NCBI RefSeq assembly: GCF_003367315.1
Contig: NZ_CP031415.1
Location: 2,664,001 to 2,728,000 of the forward strand
Direction of reading: 5' to 3'
Length of the DNA stretch: 64,000 nucleotides
Source: Saccharospirillum mangrovi
GTDB lineage: Bacteria; Pseudomonadota; Gammaproteobacteria; Pseudomonadales; Natronospirillaceae
Part shown: piece by piece, positions 23,059 through 32,275 of the stretch
How positions within the stretch are numbered: position 1 is the first letter of the stretch
Layout of the letters: each line of letters begins with the position of its first letter
Notes under the pieces: generated by a model
What the model was told of the DNA's origin: nothing
The model's input: the letters and a program-made list of their open reading frames with translations, nothing else
Database searches by the model: none
Translations under genes and position numbers: made by a program

Positions 23059-24720
23059 TTAGCGGAGATTAACGGCGCGCGCTGTCGATGTTTCAAAACT
23101 CGCACGCTGCGCCACAAAGGCAGAGTAAAACTCGTCAGCCGGCATCGGTTTCCCGTACAGCCAACCCTGGGCGTAATGCACGCCTTGGGCTTTCAGCCAG
23201 TCGGCTTGCGCGCGGGTTTCCACGCCTTCGGCCACCAACGACAGATTCAGCGACCAGGCCAATTGAATGATGCTTTGCAGCAAGCGGAAATCGATGCTGT
23301 CGGTGCCAATGGCCTGCACATAGCGACGGTCGAGTTTGAGAAAACTGAATGGTAAATCGCTGAGATAATCCAAACCGGCCTGGCCGGTGCCAAAATCATC
23401 GATGCCGATTAAACAACCCAACGCATCGAGTTTGGCGAGTGCTTCGCGCACCTGCGGCCGGCGGCTCGGGTCGAGTGCCGATTCAGTCATTTCCACGCGT
23501 AAATGCATGGGCGTCAGCGCCGGGAAAAAGTGACGCAGTTGATCGGCAAACGCCAGGCTGTGCGAACCCAAGGCATGTGGCGAGGCGTTGATGGAGATGT
23601 AGCAATCGCGCGCCTGCGGCACCAATCGGTTGAGCATTTCGCAACTCTGCCAGGCCATGATGGCGGTGAGTTCGCGAATCTGATCGCTGCTTTCGGCTGC
23701 GGCAATAAATTCCGACGGCGGCAACACCATCTGGCCGTTACGACGCCAACGCGCCAGCGCTTCGGCACCCAGCCACTGTTCGGAATGCAGATCGACAATC
23801 GGCTGAAACCAGGCTTCAAATTCGTGCCGCGCCAGGCCCAGACGAATCTGATGATCGACCTGCTCCAAGCGGTGCCGTCGCAACAACACCCAGGCCACGG
23901 TCAGGCCGAAACTCAACAACAAAATACCGATCACCGCCCAGCGTTCGAGCAGCATGACCGACCACAGGGTTTCCGGCGGGTACACCAGGGCGACGCTCAG
24001 TTTGGCGTCCTGATTGGAGCGCACCAACACCAGACGCGAGATGGCGCTGAGGTGTTGTTCGAACAATTCTTCATGGGTATTCAACGCCGCTTCGGCTTGC
24101 GGACGATGGCTGGGCGACAGCGCACCTTCCACCAACAACGGCTGTGTTTGATCACGATGGCCGATCAAAATGGCCTCGTCGGCTTCGCGCACTCGATCGA
24201 GCAATTGTCGCAACGCCGCCGATGAAAACACCGCCGCCGTAGCAACACCGCGCGCATCCCAACGGTAAATCAACAGGCCCGGACGCTCGATCACCGGAAT
24301 GCGTCGCGCCAGCGACAGATGCAACCCCAGGCCACCGTTTAACGCCGACACCTCGATCGGATTATCGACCGGGCCCCAACTGCTGCACACCAATCGATAA
24401 CCCGCATCGATGCGTAAAAAGCCTTCGATGCCAGGCAAGTTATAGGCTTCGCGTTGCATCGCCTGACGGCGTTCGGGGGCACAGCCAGCGCTGTTATCGA
24501 GTTGCAGATTGATCAGACTGCCGTTGACGTGATCGAGCAAAATATCCAGATCGGCGAGCACCGCCTGGGCGCGATCACGCGCTTCATCGGCTTGATGATT
24601 GCGCACCGTCGACAGCATCAACAGGCACACCAAACTGACGGGTACGACCATCAACAGCAGGCTAATCCACCAGCTCCAATGGTCGGTCAAACTGTCTTTC
24701 CAGCGTAAGTGCAGGGGCAT
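23059..24720 (-). CDS. CSS-motif EAL phosphodiesterase for cyclic di-GMP
   Basis: The 553-residue protein has two membrane helices (about 16-36 and 258-280) enclosing a periplasmic CSS domain with the eponymous Cys112-Ser-Ser, followed by a cytoplasmic EAL domain. In the EAL domain the metal and catalytic residues look intact: EALARW at 320, EMTES at 410, DDFGTG at 441, KLD at 462 and EGVET at 498. Family knowledge says that a disulphide-sensitive CSS domain regulates such enzymes through the periplasmic redox state. It should therefore lower cyclic di-GMP. Confidence 0.93.
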   Translation of the reverse strand: MPLHLRWKDSLTDHWSWWISLLLMVVPVSLVCLLMLSTVRNHQADEARDRAQAVLADLDILLDHVNGSLINLQLDNSAGCAPERRQAMQREAYNLPGIEGFLRIDAGYRLVCSSWGPVDNPIEVSALNGGLGLHLSLARRIPVIERPGLLIYRWDARGVATAAVFSSAALRQLLDRVREADEAILIGHRDQTQPLLVEGALSPSHRPQAEAALNTHEELFEQHLSAISRLVLVRSNQDAKLSVALVYPPETLWSVMLLERWAVIGILLLSFGLTVAWVLLRRHRLEQVDHQIRLGLARHEFEAWFQPIVDLHSEQWLGAEALARWRRNGQMVLPPSEFIAAAESSDQIRELTAIMAWQSCEMLNRLVPQARDCYISINASPHALGSHSLAFADQLRHFFPALTPMHLRVEMTESALDPSRRPQVREALAKLDALGCLIGIDDFGTGQAGLDYLSDLPFSFLKLDRRYVQAIGTDSIDFRLLQSIIQLAWSLNLSLVAEGVETRAQADWLKAQGVHYAQGWLYGKPMPADEFYSAFVAQRASFETSTARAVNLR

Positions 24721-24941
24721 TAGCGTCTCGAACCACTGACTGGCGCAGCGCTCCGGCTGCGTTCGTATCGAGGAGGAACAACCAGAGAGGCTTCATGCCA
24801 CACCCGTTGCACCACGTGTATCGTCCCTGCAATCGTGCGGCGCAGTGTATGACGCTTGAATGACAGTTCGATGACGGCGACCTCACTTTGGGGATAGCCA
24901 GAAGTTCGAACAGTGGTATTGCCGTGGGTTCTAGCAGGGCG

Positions 24942-25628
24942 TCAACCGGCCAGATACCGGGCTGTCGCCATAATACGCGGCCGCTTGGACGCATTGACCG
25001 ACGGTGTATGCCACAGCCGCATGTCCATCAAATACACATCGCCAGCACGTCCGCTCATTTCGACCAACGAACAGTCACTGCCCGACATCGATACCGCTTG
25101 CCCCCGCGCCAAATCTCCAAGATGCGATGCCAAAGCGGATATTTCCGACAACCGATGCGAGCCCGCCAGCGCCAGCGTTGCACCGCCCTGAGCCGCCAGG
25201 TCGTCGATCAACACAAAAGCCTGCACGCCTGGGATCTGAGTCGTATGCGCCTTGCCCACGTCGCGATGGAAGTTCAGCCCTTGTAATGTCCAATCCAATT
25301 TGTGCGGTAATGAAATCAACAATTGGGCATCGCCGGCCGACTTAAGCCGTCGCTCCGCCAATTGCTCCATCGCCGCGCGCAACGCAGCCGTTATCAGGCG
25401 CTCTTCCAAGTTTGGAAGCTGAATCAACTGGCTCAGTTTTCCAGTCTGCTGGAAGACAGGAACGCCCTTGAATGCTTGCGACAAGGTGCGACCACTCGCC
25501 CACAGGTTTCGGCGTTTCAACACGTCTAATACCTGTGTTTTAACCGACGCAACCCGACCTTTATCCAGCGCACCCGGCAGGTACAGAATGCCCTGCCGGT
25601 CAAACAGCGACTTCTGTTCAGGTGTCAT
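24942..25628 (-). CDS. Phytanoyl-CoA dioxygenase (PhyH) family protein
   Basis: The protein (228 residues) resembles non-haem iron, 2-oxoglutarate-dependent oxygenases. It has the HxD pair in NFHRDVG near residue 120, a distal His in MRLWHTP near residue 208 and an Arg shortly after (KRPRIMATARY), the pattern of PhyH enzymes. The ATG at 25628 has GGAGG 5 bases upstream. Substrate unknown. The 221 bases between it and the EAL gene contain nothing I recognise. Confidence 0.85.
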   Translation of the reverse strand: MTPEQKSLFDRQGILYLPGALDKGRVASVKTQVLDVLKRRNLWASGRTLSQAFKGVPVFQQTGKLSQLIQLPNLEERLITAALRAAMEQLAERRLKSAGDAQLLISLPHKLDWTLQGLNFHRDVGKAHTTQIPGVQAFVLIDDLAAQGGATLALAGSHRLSEISALASHLGDLARGQAVSMSGSDCSLVEMSGRAGDVYLMDMRLWHTPSVNASKRPRIMATARYLAG

Positions 25629-25753
25629 CTGCCCCTCCAAAGTGCGCCTGCGCTATGATGGCTGCGGTCTATGGCTGTTTGTCGAAATCCGCGTGCGGCA
25701 TTCGACAAATCCCGCAACGACGCAGACTACAACACGCCCGGAGGAAGAAACCA

Positions 25754-26110
25754 ATGGCGACCTCACACTACCACGGTGGCTGCCAGTGCGGCGCCGTCAG
25801 CTACGATGTTGACGTCGATCTCGACAGCACCGTCACCTGCAACTGTTCACGCTGCCAGCGAATCGGTTCGGTATTGGCGTTCACAGCCAAGGAGAATTTC
25901 ACACTGCACAGCGGCACTGAAAAGCTGACTGAATATTTATTCAACAAGCACGAAATCCGTCACCTGTTTTGTTCGGTCTGCGGTGTCGAAAGCTTCGCTT
26001 ATGGCACCATGCCGGATGGCACACCGATGGCAGCGATCAACGTGAATTGTTTGGATGGGGTGGAGCCGAGGCAACTGCAGAGCCATCATTACGATGGCCG
26101 CAGTGTTTAA
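25754..26110 (+). CDS. GFA (glutathione-dependent formaldehyde-activating) family protein
   Basis: The 118-residue protein is a typical zinc-binding GFA fold with the cysteine pattern CQCGAVSY, CNCSRCQR and FCSVCGVESF. Family members bind zinc; most have no proven activity. The ATG at 25754 is preceded by GGAGGAAG. It diverges from the PhyH gene, with a shared promoter region of about 125 bases. Confidence 0.9.
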   Translation: MATSHYHGGCQCGAVSYDVDVDLDSTVTCNCSRCQRIGSVLAFTAKENFTLHSGTEKLTEYLFNKHEIRHLFCSVCGVESFAYGTMPDGTPMAAINVNCLDGVEPRQLQSHHYDGRSV

Positions 26111-26171
26111 CGGAAATACAGTATCGGGTTGAACACGCGTACCGCCATATCCAACCAGCCTACCGACGCTT

Positions 26172-26210
26172 AAAAACGTTCAGGCGTTTGCACACGCAAA
26201 TGCCTGAACG
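26172..26210 (-). terminator. Terminator after the lipoprotein gene
   Basis: CGTTCAGGCGTTTGC pairs with GCAAATGCCTGAACG (one mismatch) around an ACAC loop at 26177-26210. On the minus strand the stem is followed by a run of five T (A run 26172-26176), so it ends the lipoprotein transcript, and it may also stop GFA readthrough. Confidence 0.8.
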
Positions 26211-26281
26211 GACAATTCGTAATCTTCGATTTCCACAACGCCACAGACACCGACTGTTAATAAAGTCTGCGCCCGTCTTTA

Positions 26282-27886
26282 TTAATCAAATACCAGATAA
26301 TCCAACAGTTCGGTGTTCCTGTTTTTCCCAACCGCCACTGCGTTATTGTTGCTGTCTATTTTCAATATCGATCGCGCGCCCAGTGACACATTGCCACCCA
26401 AACCGTAGAAATTTCCCCATCCGAGTTTCGCTGAGTAAATACCAGCCAAAGCAATGTTGGACCGATCCTCCACAAGAATAAGTATCACGTTGTTAAAGTC
26501 GTCCATCGCAATAACAGGAATATACTCACCCGGCTTAGCGTTTTGTTCAGCAGAAAAGACATTGATTTCTGACCAACCAGTGTCTGCGTCGTACGCCAGC
26601 CAAGCCTTTTTAGTGATATCCGTCGTAATATCCGTTATTGAATCTGACACCACGACGAAGCCTTTGTCGTTGTCATTCAGCGCCAAGGAAAAGGGTACGC
26701 TGTAATAGAACACCTCGGCATCCCCACTGTGACCCAAAATTTTATGTGGGGGACTCCATCCTTCGCCCAAACTGTATTCATTTGCCCAGAGCTCAGACTG
26801 ACTGTCCCCATCAATACTTGACACAAGCAGAGCCCGGCCATTCCGGTTCATCGCCAGCTCAAATGAACCGCCAATATTTGAAATGAGTGTCGGTTCACTC
26901 CAACCGAATTCGGACGTGTATTCGATGCCCCATAATTTCTGTGAACTGGCAGATTCATAGTCCTTCCATACGGCGATAACATGGTCTTGATTGTCTGAAG
27001 CCACCCGAATGTAAAATCCCGATCGTTCCACTTCTTCGTCTGCTAAAACAACAATGCTGCCCCAGCCTTCATCAAAATCGTAGACTTTTGACCACAGGTA
27101 CTGGGTGCTATCGACGTCCTCACGCCACAGCACAATGGCTTGGTTTGAATCGCTGAATACAACCTCAGGATCCACGCCATAATAACCAAAGTGACTCTCG
27201 TCAGGGGCATTGATCTGCTCCGGCTCACCCCAACCAACACCCGTCCTATAGACCGCCGCATTTAAATAGCCGGCACTGGTCTCATCGGAATCATAAAAAT
27301 CCCAAACAACGACAGCGTTCCCGGAATCTCCGATGGCAACCGCGACAGAGTTTATCGGTGTATCTTCTTCTTGATACAATTTTACCGGCGATGTCCAACC
27401 GGACGCTTTGAAATAATTTCTGACCCAAACGCTGCTTCCGTCTGTATCATCAGTCCAAACAAGAGCCCCACGGCCGTCGGCGTTTAAGTCAAATGCAAAT
27501 TCAGAGTCATCGTCGCCAGCATTGATATCGGTAAGAGATAAAGCGGGATGCCACGACCGACAATCAATGGATACCGTAGTAACATCGCCACTCGCAATTA
27601 TTCCTTCGACATTTTCCAGCTGACACAGGTCTTTTTCAGACTGGCTAACCATCGATACTTGATAAGCACTTCCGTCAGCCAACCGTGTTGGAAACCGAAA
27701 ACTCTTTCCAACAACCTCAATCTGATCGCCACCATTATTGGCAAGAGTCAAACCGTCACTGCTCAACCCACTGATCGTTCCACCCACAAAAAAGCCAGAT
27801 GGCCCAGAGCTGCCTTCGCTGTTGCAGGCAGATATCCATATAGGAATAAACAGAAGTAAAGCTATTCTGCTGATTAGCGACCGCAT
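26282..27886 (-). CDS. Lipoprotein with eight propeller-like repeats, function unknown
   Basis: The 534-residue protein begins with a lipobox signal (ISAC, Cys21). Residues about 31-115 form a domain of the GGTISGL...LANNGG...DG..Y type with a Cys pair, as in many surface lipoproteins. From about residue 125 to the end a motif of the form D-x-N-x-x-A-hydrophobic-x-W recurs about every 55 residues (near 134, 187, 246, 300, 347, 404, 463 and 511), each preceded by LWS-x-Y and GW segments. This suggests an eight-bladed beta-propeller. Function unknown. It is divergent from a sensor kinase gene. Confidence 0.75.
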   Translation of the reverse strand: MRSLISRIALLLFIPIWISACNSEGSSGPSGFFVGGTISGLSSDGLTLANNGGDQIEVVGKSFRFPTRLADGSAYQVSMVSQSEKDLCQLENVEGIIASGDVTTVSIDCRSWHPALSLTDINAGDDDSEFAFDLNADGRGALVWTDDTDGSSVWVRNYFKASGWTSPVKLYQEEDTPINSVAVAIGDSGNAVVVWDFYDSDETSAGYLNAAVYRTGVGWGEPEQINAPDESHFGYYGVDPEVVFSDSNQAIVLWREDVDSTQYLWSKVYDFDEGWGSIVVLADEEVERSGFYIRVASDNQDHVIAVWKDYESASSQKLWGIEYTSEFGWSEPTLISNIGGSFELAMNRNGRALLVSSIDGDSQSELWANEYSLGEGWSPPHKILGHSGDAEVFYYSVPFSLALNDNDKGFVVVSDSITDITTDITKKAWLAYDADTGWSEINVFSAEQNAKPGEYIPVIAMDDFNNVILILVEDRSNIALAGIYSAKLGWGNFYGLGGNVSLGARSILKIDSNNNAVAVGKNRNTELLDYLVFD

Positions 27887-27891
27887 ATTTA

Positions 27892-27923
27892 ACTCCAGAC
27901 AAAATAATCAGATGTGTCTGGAG
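27892..27923. repeat. Inverted repeat in the lipoprotein leader
   Basis: CTCCAGACA (27893-27901) and TGTCTGGAG (27915-27923) form a perfect 9-bp inverted repeat with a 13-base loop just upstream of the lipoprotein start. On the RNA it would put a hairpin near the ribosome-binding site; on DNA it could be an operator. Confidence 0.6.
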
Positions 27924-27949
27924 TATTCAGCAGCGATCAAAGAAGCGTA

Positions 27950-27968
27950 ATACCGCAGGGTGCGGTAT
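27950..27968. promoter_or_regulatory. Palindromic operator candidate between the lipoprotein and sensor-kinase genes
   Basis: ATACCGCA-GGG-TGCGGTAT is a perfect 8-bp inverted repeat. A second half-site, CTGCGGTATGG, lies at about 28088-28098, just before the kinase gene. The spacing and divergent layout suit a binding site for the LuxR-type response regulator at 29906, but this is inference. Confidence 0.5.
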
Positions 27969-28139
27969 ATAAAAATTTGAGCTCTGGTGCGATTGTTATA
28001 TACCGATTAGTATTTTATGTACCTTGCTCCTCATTACCCATTGTCTGCTAAAAACCGCAACAAGGATCGTTTCTAAAAATACTGCACGCTGCGGTATGGA
28101 CAAGGTGCGTAATCGATCAACGGCGGGATCCAATAGGAT

Positions 28140-29909
28140 ATGACAAACCTTCGGTTGAGTTATTCAATAGCACTCGGTATCGCTGTGTTATTTTTGTTAG
28201 TCGGTTGCTCGAACAATGACGCCCAAGAAAAAGGCACCCGCCTGAGCTACCTACCCGACGCCTCAGCCAGTCTGTCCATTACCGACGTCCAACAACAACT
28301 GGATCAGTTCCAATCCGCGCCCGCCACCGGCATCAACCTACCCAGAACACTGACACCCTATTGGTTCCACTTACAGATTGATCGAAATACCTGGCCGGCG
28401 GATGAATCGGGGCTGGCGTTCATCATTGAATCTTCAATGTTAAAAGCCGTCGATATGTATCAGGAAGGGCAGCCAATCCAGCATGCGGGATATCGCGTCG
28501 ACATCAATGAACAACCCATTCAGCATTACAGCTACGTCTTCGCCATGGATTTCACTGACGCATCCACTGCCGACGTTTTTTTTAGAGTCAGAGCGGGCAC
28601 CCGGATGAATTTTCAGATTGATGTACTTACCCAACATCAATTCTATAAACGAAGCCTGCTTCAATATCTGGGTATGGGAATTTTCCTGGGGGGCGCTTTG
28701 ATTATGGTTGGTTACAACCTGATCTTAGCGCTCATCTTATTCAAAAGCCCTTATGCCTATTACAGCCTCTACACGCTGGCAGTTGCTACGGCCGTGGTTT
28801 TTGATTCCGGACTGTTACGCCATCTTGGTGTGCCGTCCACTAATGGCACCGTTGGACTGTTTTATAACTTACCGGTGCTAACCGCCTTGCTGTTCTTTCG
28901 CAGCTTTTTGCCAATCAAAGAACTGACACCGCGCTTTGACACCGTCATAAAGGTACAAATCATCGTGGCGGTGTTGTTAATCGCCATTGGTCCATTTTTA
29001 CCACCAACATCAGAAAGCGATGTGCCTTATTCATTAATTAATCAAATCAGCATACTGCTTGCCGTCGCTTCAGGCGTGGCGGCTGTCGGTGTTGGGTTGT
29101 TTCACGGCTTTCGACCGGCACGCTGGCTGGCTGTGGCTGTTGCATTGTCGGTCATTGTTTTACCTGTTCCAGCTCTGGTGGTTTTCGGCGTGTTGCCGGA
29201 ATTCCCGTTCCGGCTATTTTTATTGCGCGCCGTAGTGCTGATCGAACTGCTGCTGTTCTCTCTGGGCTTGGCGGATTTGTATCGAGAACAATCACGCGCG
29301 CGCCGACGCGATCAACAACAACATCAAGACGAAATGGGCCAGCTCATGCGTGAAGTGCACGACAACATTGCGACCGACATTCACGCCGCCATGCTGGCAT
29401 TACCCAACAAAACAGAAATCACCTCCACCAGCCTGCTGCAACGCGCGCTCAATAATGCCCGCGACCTAGCGTCCATGCTGGGCCAATCGCACCAGGGCAC
29501 AGCATTCAGCCTGGAAAACGGCATTCGTCAGTACCTGACTATTTTGCAACAGCACGCCGACAAAAAGGCTGAATTGCGCTATTCAACGCGGCTTGCACTC
29601 ACTACACCCGTGCAGTTGCAACTGTATCGAATATTCCAGGAATGGATGAGCAATTGCCTGCGACATGGCGGTGCAAAACAGTTTCGAATCGAACTCATAC
29701 ACCGGCCGGGTGTTGTGCTGATGCGCATTCAATCCGATGGTGCACGCTTCCGCTGGAACAGCCAAAACATCGACCACAACATCGGCGCCGGCTTACTTAA
29801 CATTCAACATCGCTGCACCAACCTCAAGGCCCGAATTCGGGTGATGGCGGGCAAAGAGTCTGGGTGTCGTTTTGTATTGAAAATGCCCATGAAGGAGAGC
29901 TTGGCATGA
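28140..29909 (+). CDS. 7TMR-DISM sensor histidine kinase, lipoprotein-like N-terminus
   Basis: The 589-residue protein has an unusual lipobox (LVGC, Cys23), an extracytoplasmic DISM-type sensor domain (about 40-170), seven membrane helices (about 175-385), and a NarL-type kinase module. The phospho-accepting site is MREVHDNIATD (His407) and the ATPase N-box is EWMSNCLRH (Glu501, Asn505). The G-box is degenerate but present in GAGLLNIQHR. It overlaps the response regulator by 4 bases (ATGA), so the two form a two-component pair. Ligand unknown. Confidence 0.85.
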   Translation: MTNLRLSYSIALGIAVLFLLVGCSNNDAQEKGTRLSYLPDASASLSITDVQQQLDQFQSAPATGINLPRTLTPYWFHLQIDRNTWPADESGLAFIIESSMLKAVDMYQEGQPIQHAGYRVDINEQPIQHYSYVFAMDFTDASTADVFFRVRAGTRMNFQIDVLTQHQFYKRSLLQYLGMGIFLGGALIMVGYNLILALILFKSPYAYYSLYTLAVATAVVFDSGLLRHLGVPSTNGTVGLFYNLPVLTALLFFRSFLPIKELTPRFDTVIKVQIIVAVLLIAIGPFLPPTSESDVPYSLINQISILLAVASGVAAVGVGLFHGFRPARWLAVAVALSVIVLPVPALVVFGVLPEFPFRLFLLRAVVLIELLLFSLGLADLYREQSRARRRDQQQHQDEMGQLMREVHDNIATDIHAAMLALPNKTEITSTSLLQRALNNARDLASMLGQSHQGTAFSLENGIRQYLTILQQHADKKAELRYSTRLALTTPVQLQLYRIFQEWMSNCLRHGGAKQFRIELIHRPGVVLMRIQSDGARFRWNSQNIDHNIGAGLLNIQHRCTNLKARIRVMAGKESGCRFVLKMPMKESLA

Positions 29910-30529
29910 TCACGATTTTGTTAGCCGAAGACGAACAACGGTATCAGGAAAAACTCAGCCAACTGGTACAGGCCGAACCGGAATTTCAGCTTTTGGACAT
30001 TGTCGATACCATTGCCGACATCAAAATAAAACTCGCTGAATCACAACCGGATATCCTACTGCTTGATTTAGGTTTGCATCGGGAAAATTCACTGGACGCT
30101 TTAGCCGACTTTGTATCGCTCTCACCCGACACCCGAATATGCATACTCAGTCTGCTCGACGACGAAGCCTCCTTAATCCGTGCTTTCCAGTCCGGCGCCA
30201 AAGGCTATCTGGTAAAAGGCCAACAGGACGATCTATTAATCCAGGAAATCAAAACTCTGCATCTGGGCGGCTCGCCACTCAGCGCCGGCCTGGCACAAAA
30301 ACTCGCCCTGATCCTGCAACCCAAACCGAAACAACCTTCCCCACTTACCGACCGCCAAAGCGACATCCTCCGTTACCTGGCACTGGGCTACCAATACAAA
30401 GACATCGCCCGCGAACTCGACATCAGCCCGATGACGGTGCGCACGCATATCCGGAATATTTATGATGTATTGCAGGTGAGTACGAAACGGGAGGCGATTA
30501 GTAAAGGCAAGTGGCTGGGGATTTTTTGA
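29906..30529 (+). CDS. LuxR/NarL-type response regulator
   Basis: The 207-residue protein has a receiver domain with acidic pocket (ED at 8-10), phospho-acceptor Asp54 (ILLLDLGL) and Lys in YLVKGQ, and a C-terminal LuxR helix-turn-helix (LTDRQSDILRYLALG, then KDIARELDISPMTVRTHIRNIY). The ATG at 29906 overlaps the kinase stop and has AAGGAGA upstream. It is the partner of the preceding sensor kinase. Confidence 0.93.
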   Translation: MITILLAEDEQRYQEKLSQLVQAEPEFQLLDIVDTIADIKIKLAESQPDILLLDLGLHRENSLDALADFVSLSPDTRICILSLLDDEASLIRAFQSGAKGYLVKGQQDDLLIQEIKTLHLGGSPLSAGLAQKLALILQPKPKQPSPLTDRQSDILRYLALGYQYKDIARELDISPMTVRTHIRNIYDVLQVSTKREAISKGKWLGIF

Positions 30530-30570
30530 GCCTGCCTTTCAGCAGGCCAGCTATAAAGTTTCGATTGTGG

Positions 30571-31113
30571 CTAAATCACCTTGGCAAAGCCGCTGATGAA
30601 GTCGGCCAATTTATCGCGATTGGCGGTATCGGTCAGGTTTCCCTGTTCATCAAACATTTTACCGGCTTGCGACACCATCAATCGTCCTTCGGTCCAGACG
30701 GAAGCTCTAAGCGTTCGCAGCACGGGCAACCAATGATTCTGCGCCATGATCGTGCCGAAGCCACCGGGTGAAGCGCCGATAATGGCGACAGGCTTGCCGA
30801 CCCACATTTGCAGACCAGGCCCACGTGACATCCAGTCAATTACGTTCTTGAAAACACCCGGGATGCCATTGTTGTATTCCGGCGTTACCAGCAATACCCC
30901 ATCCGCCGCTTGAAGTTGCTCCTGAAGAACAAGAACCGCTGGCGGTAAGCCGTCGGCTTTTTCTAAATCGCCATCGTAGAGCGGGACATCGCGGATTGAG
31001 CCAATATCGATCTTTGCACCCGTAGGCGCCAACTCTGCCGCAGCTCTCAGCAAGCCCGCGTTAAAGGATGCGCGTCGTAAACTGCCGCTGAGACCAAGGA
31101 TTGTCTTCGTCAT
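30571..31113 (-). CDS. NADPH-dependent FMN reductase family protein
   Basis: The 180-residue flavodoxin-like enzyme shows the FMN phosphate loop GLSGSLRRASFNAGLLRAA (residues 7-25) and the PEYNNGIPGVFKNVIDW segment typical of ChrR/YieF-type quinone reductases, which reduce quinones or chromate by two electrons. A weak hairpin GCCTGC-N6-GCAGGC at 30530-30547 sits in the convergent gap with the response regulator. Confidence 0.92.
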   Translation of the reverse strand: MTKTILGLSGSLRRASFNAGLLRAAAELAPTGAKIDIGSIRDVPLYDGDLEKADGLPPAVLVLQEQLQAADGVLLVTPEYNNGIPGVFKNVIDWMSRGPGLQMWVGKPVAIIGASPGGFGTIMAQNHWLPVLRTLRASVWTEGRLMVSQAGKMFDEQGNLTDTANRDKLADFISGFAKVI

Positions 31114-31424
31114 GGTTGAAGCCCTTTCTAAAAAGTTTCACCAGGCATTAAAGGGCCGGGTACGCGCTTGGTCAATTACTGATACTGCGATATTCAAAGC
31201 CCACGCCGGCACGGATAGGTGCCATTCAATGGCCTCGTTTTTAGCGTCGCCTCTGGTGCTAAGCATTGAAGCATTCAGGCCCCGGATACATCGCAAGAAA
31301 CAGCTTTGCGTCATTTTTCCATGCTTTTGCGTCAATTTTCCTCTGCACTGCCACAAAGCCGTTCCCATAATGCCCGGCGAAGCCGCTCGGCGGATTATAA
31401 AAACGGCCTTGGAGTGCAAATCGA
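31114..31424. other. 311-bp divergent gap
   Basis: Intergenic region between the FMN reductase gene and the lipoprotein gene. It should hold both promoters. A short direct repeat, TTTGCGTCATTTTTCC and TTTGCGTCAATTTTCC, is visible near 31307-31341. No gene or structured RNA is evident. Confidence 0.5.
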
Positions 31425-32180
31425 ATGAGACAACGCAGTTGTGATATCAACCAGATAAACGTACGGAAAACCAAACTTATACCGGCCACTGTTATGGTCA
31501 GCCTGTTGCTCGTGCTGGGTGGCTGTGCCACCACGGCTCCGGTCGCCGAACCAGAAGCAGCGGGGAGCAGCGCCGTTATGATTAAAATGCCCAACCCCTG
31601 CATGCCGCTGATGCCCTGCAAAGACAAACGCCTAACCTTCGCCCGCCTCACAGAGAACAACAACCTTCTTTCCGGAGAGCTGTATCAGACAGCTGTCAGT
31701 TTCGACGACCACTACTACCTGTTAAATGCCGAGCCCGGACAATACGTCGCTGTCGCCGTCAGCTACTCAAGAGGCACAGCGGGTTCATTAGGTTCGGGAA
31801 ATGTTCAGGCAACCTTTAGCAGAACCTTCGGTGAAAACATTCTCTTATCTGAAGAAGCCGTAGAACGCAGCCTGGTTGCCGTAGCCGCTGGTGAATTGGC
31901 CGTTATGGGTGCATTTGAACTGGATATTGAAGGCCGCATGGCGATAGCGCCGAGTGCTTCCGCCTTCCTGAAAGACGCCGATGCCACCCAGGCCTATTAC
32001 GCCCATCAACTTGATCCGGAACTGGAAAGCCGAGGCATAACATCAAGTGCTAAATACTACCGAGGTAGCTATCTGTCGGATGACAACAGCGAGCCAGTTC
32101 GAGAGCAATTGTTGAACAACGCAGCGAAGCACATTGGTGCGCAGGGTTGGAGTATTCAGATTGGCAATGCACAGCGGTAA
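31425..32180 (+). CDS. Hypothetical lipoprotein
   Basis: The 251-residue protein has a positively charged N-terminus and a lipobox LGGC (Cys at about 34), then a Pro/Ala/Glu-rich linker and a beta-rich domain with repeated Tyr and Gly residues. I do not recognise the family. A motif NPCMPLMPCKDKR places two cysteines near residue 60. The ATG at 31425 has GGAG 10 bases upstream; a later Met (VMVSLLLVLGGC) is also a possible start. Nothing here shows its function. Confidence 0.7.
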   Translation: MRQRSCDINQINVRKTKLIPATVMVSLLLVLGGCATTAPVAEPEAAGSSAVMIKMPNPCMPLMPCKDKRLTFARLTENNNLLSGELYQTAVSFDDHYYLLNAEPGQYVAVAVSYSRGTAGSLGSGNVQATFSRTFGENILLSEEAVERSLVAVAAGELAVMGAFELDIEGRMAIAPSASAFLKDADATQAYYAHQLDPELESRGITSSAKYYRGSYLSDDNSEPVREQLLNNAAKHIGAQGWSIQIGNAQR

Positions 32181-32253
32181 CGGCAGCTGATTCAGCGCGA
32201 AGTGCCTTGCTGCCACACGGATTAAGCCGCAATGATCGCCGCATTCTTAATAC

Positions 32254-32270
32254 CCCGGCCAACGGCCGGG
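32254..32270. terminator. Short hairpin between two convergent genes
   Basis: CCCGGCC-AAC-GGCCGGG is a perfect 7-bp stem in the gap between the lipoprotein (plus) and the M48 peptidase (minus). There is no clear T tract on either side, so a role as a bidirectional terminator is only probable. Confidence 0.4.
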
Positions 32271-32275
32271 ATACT

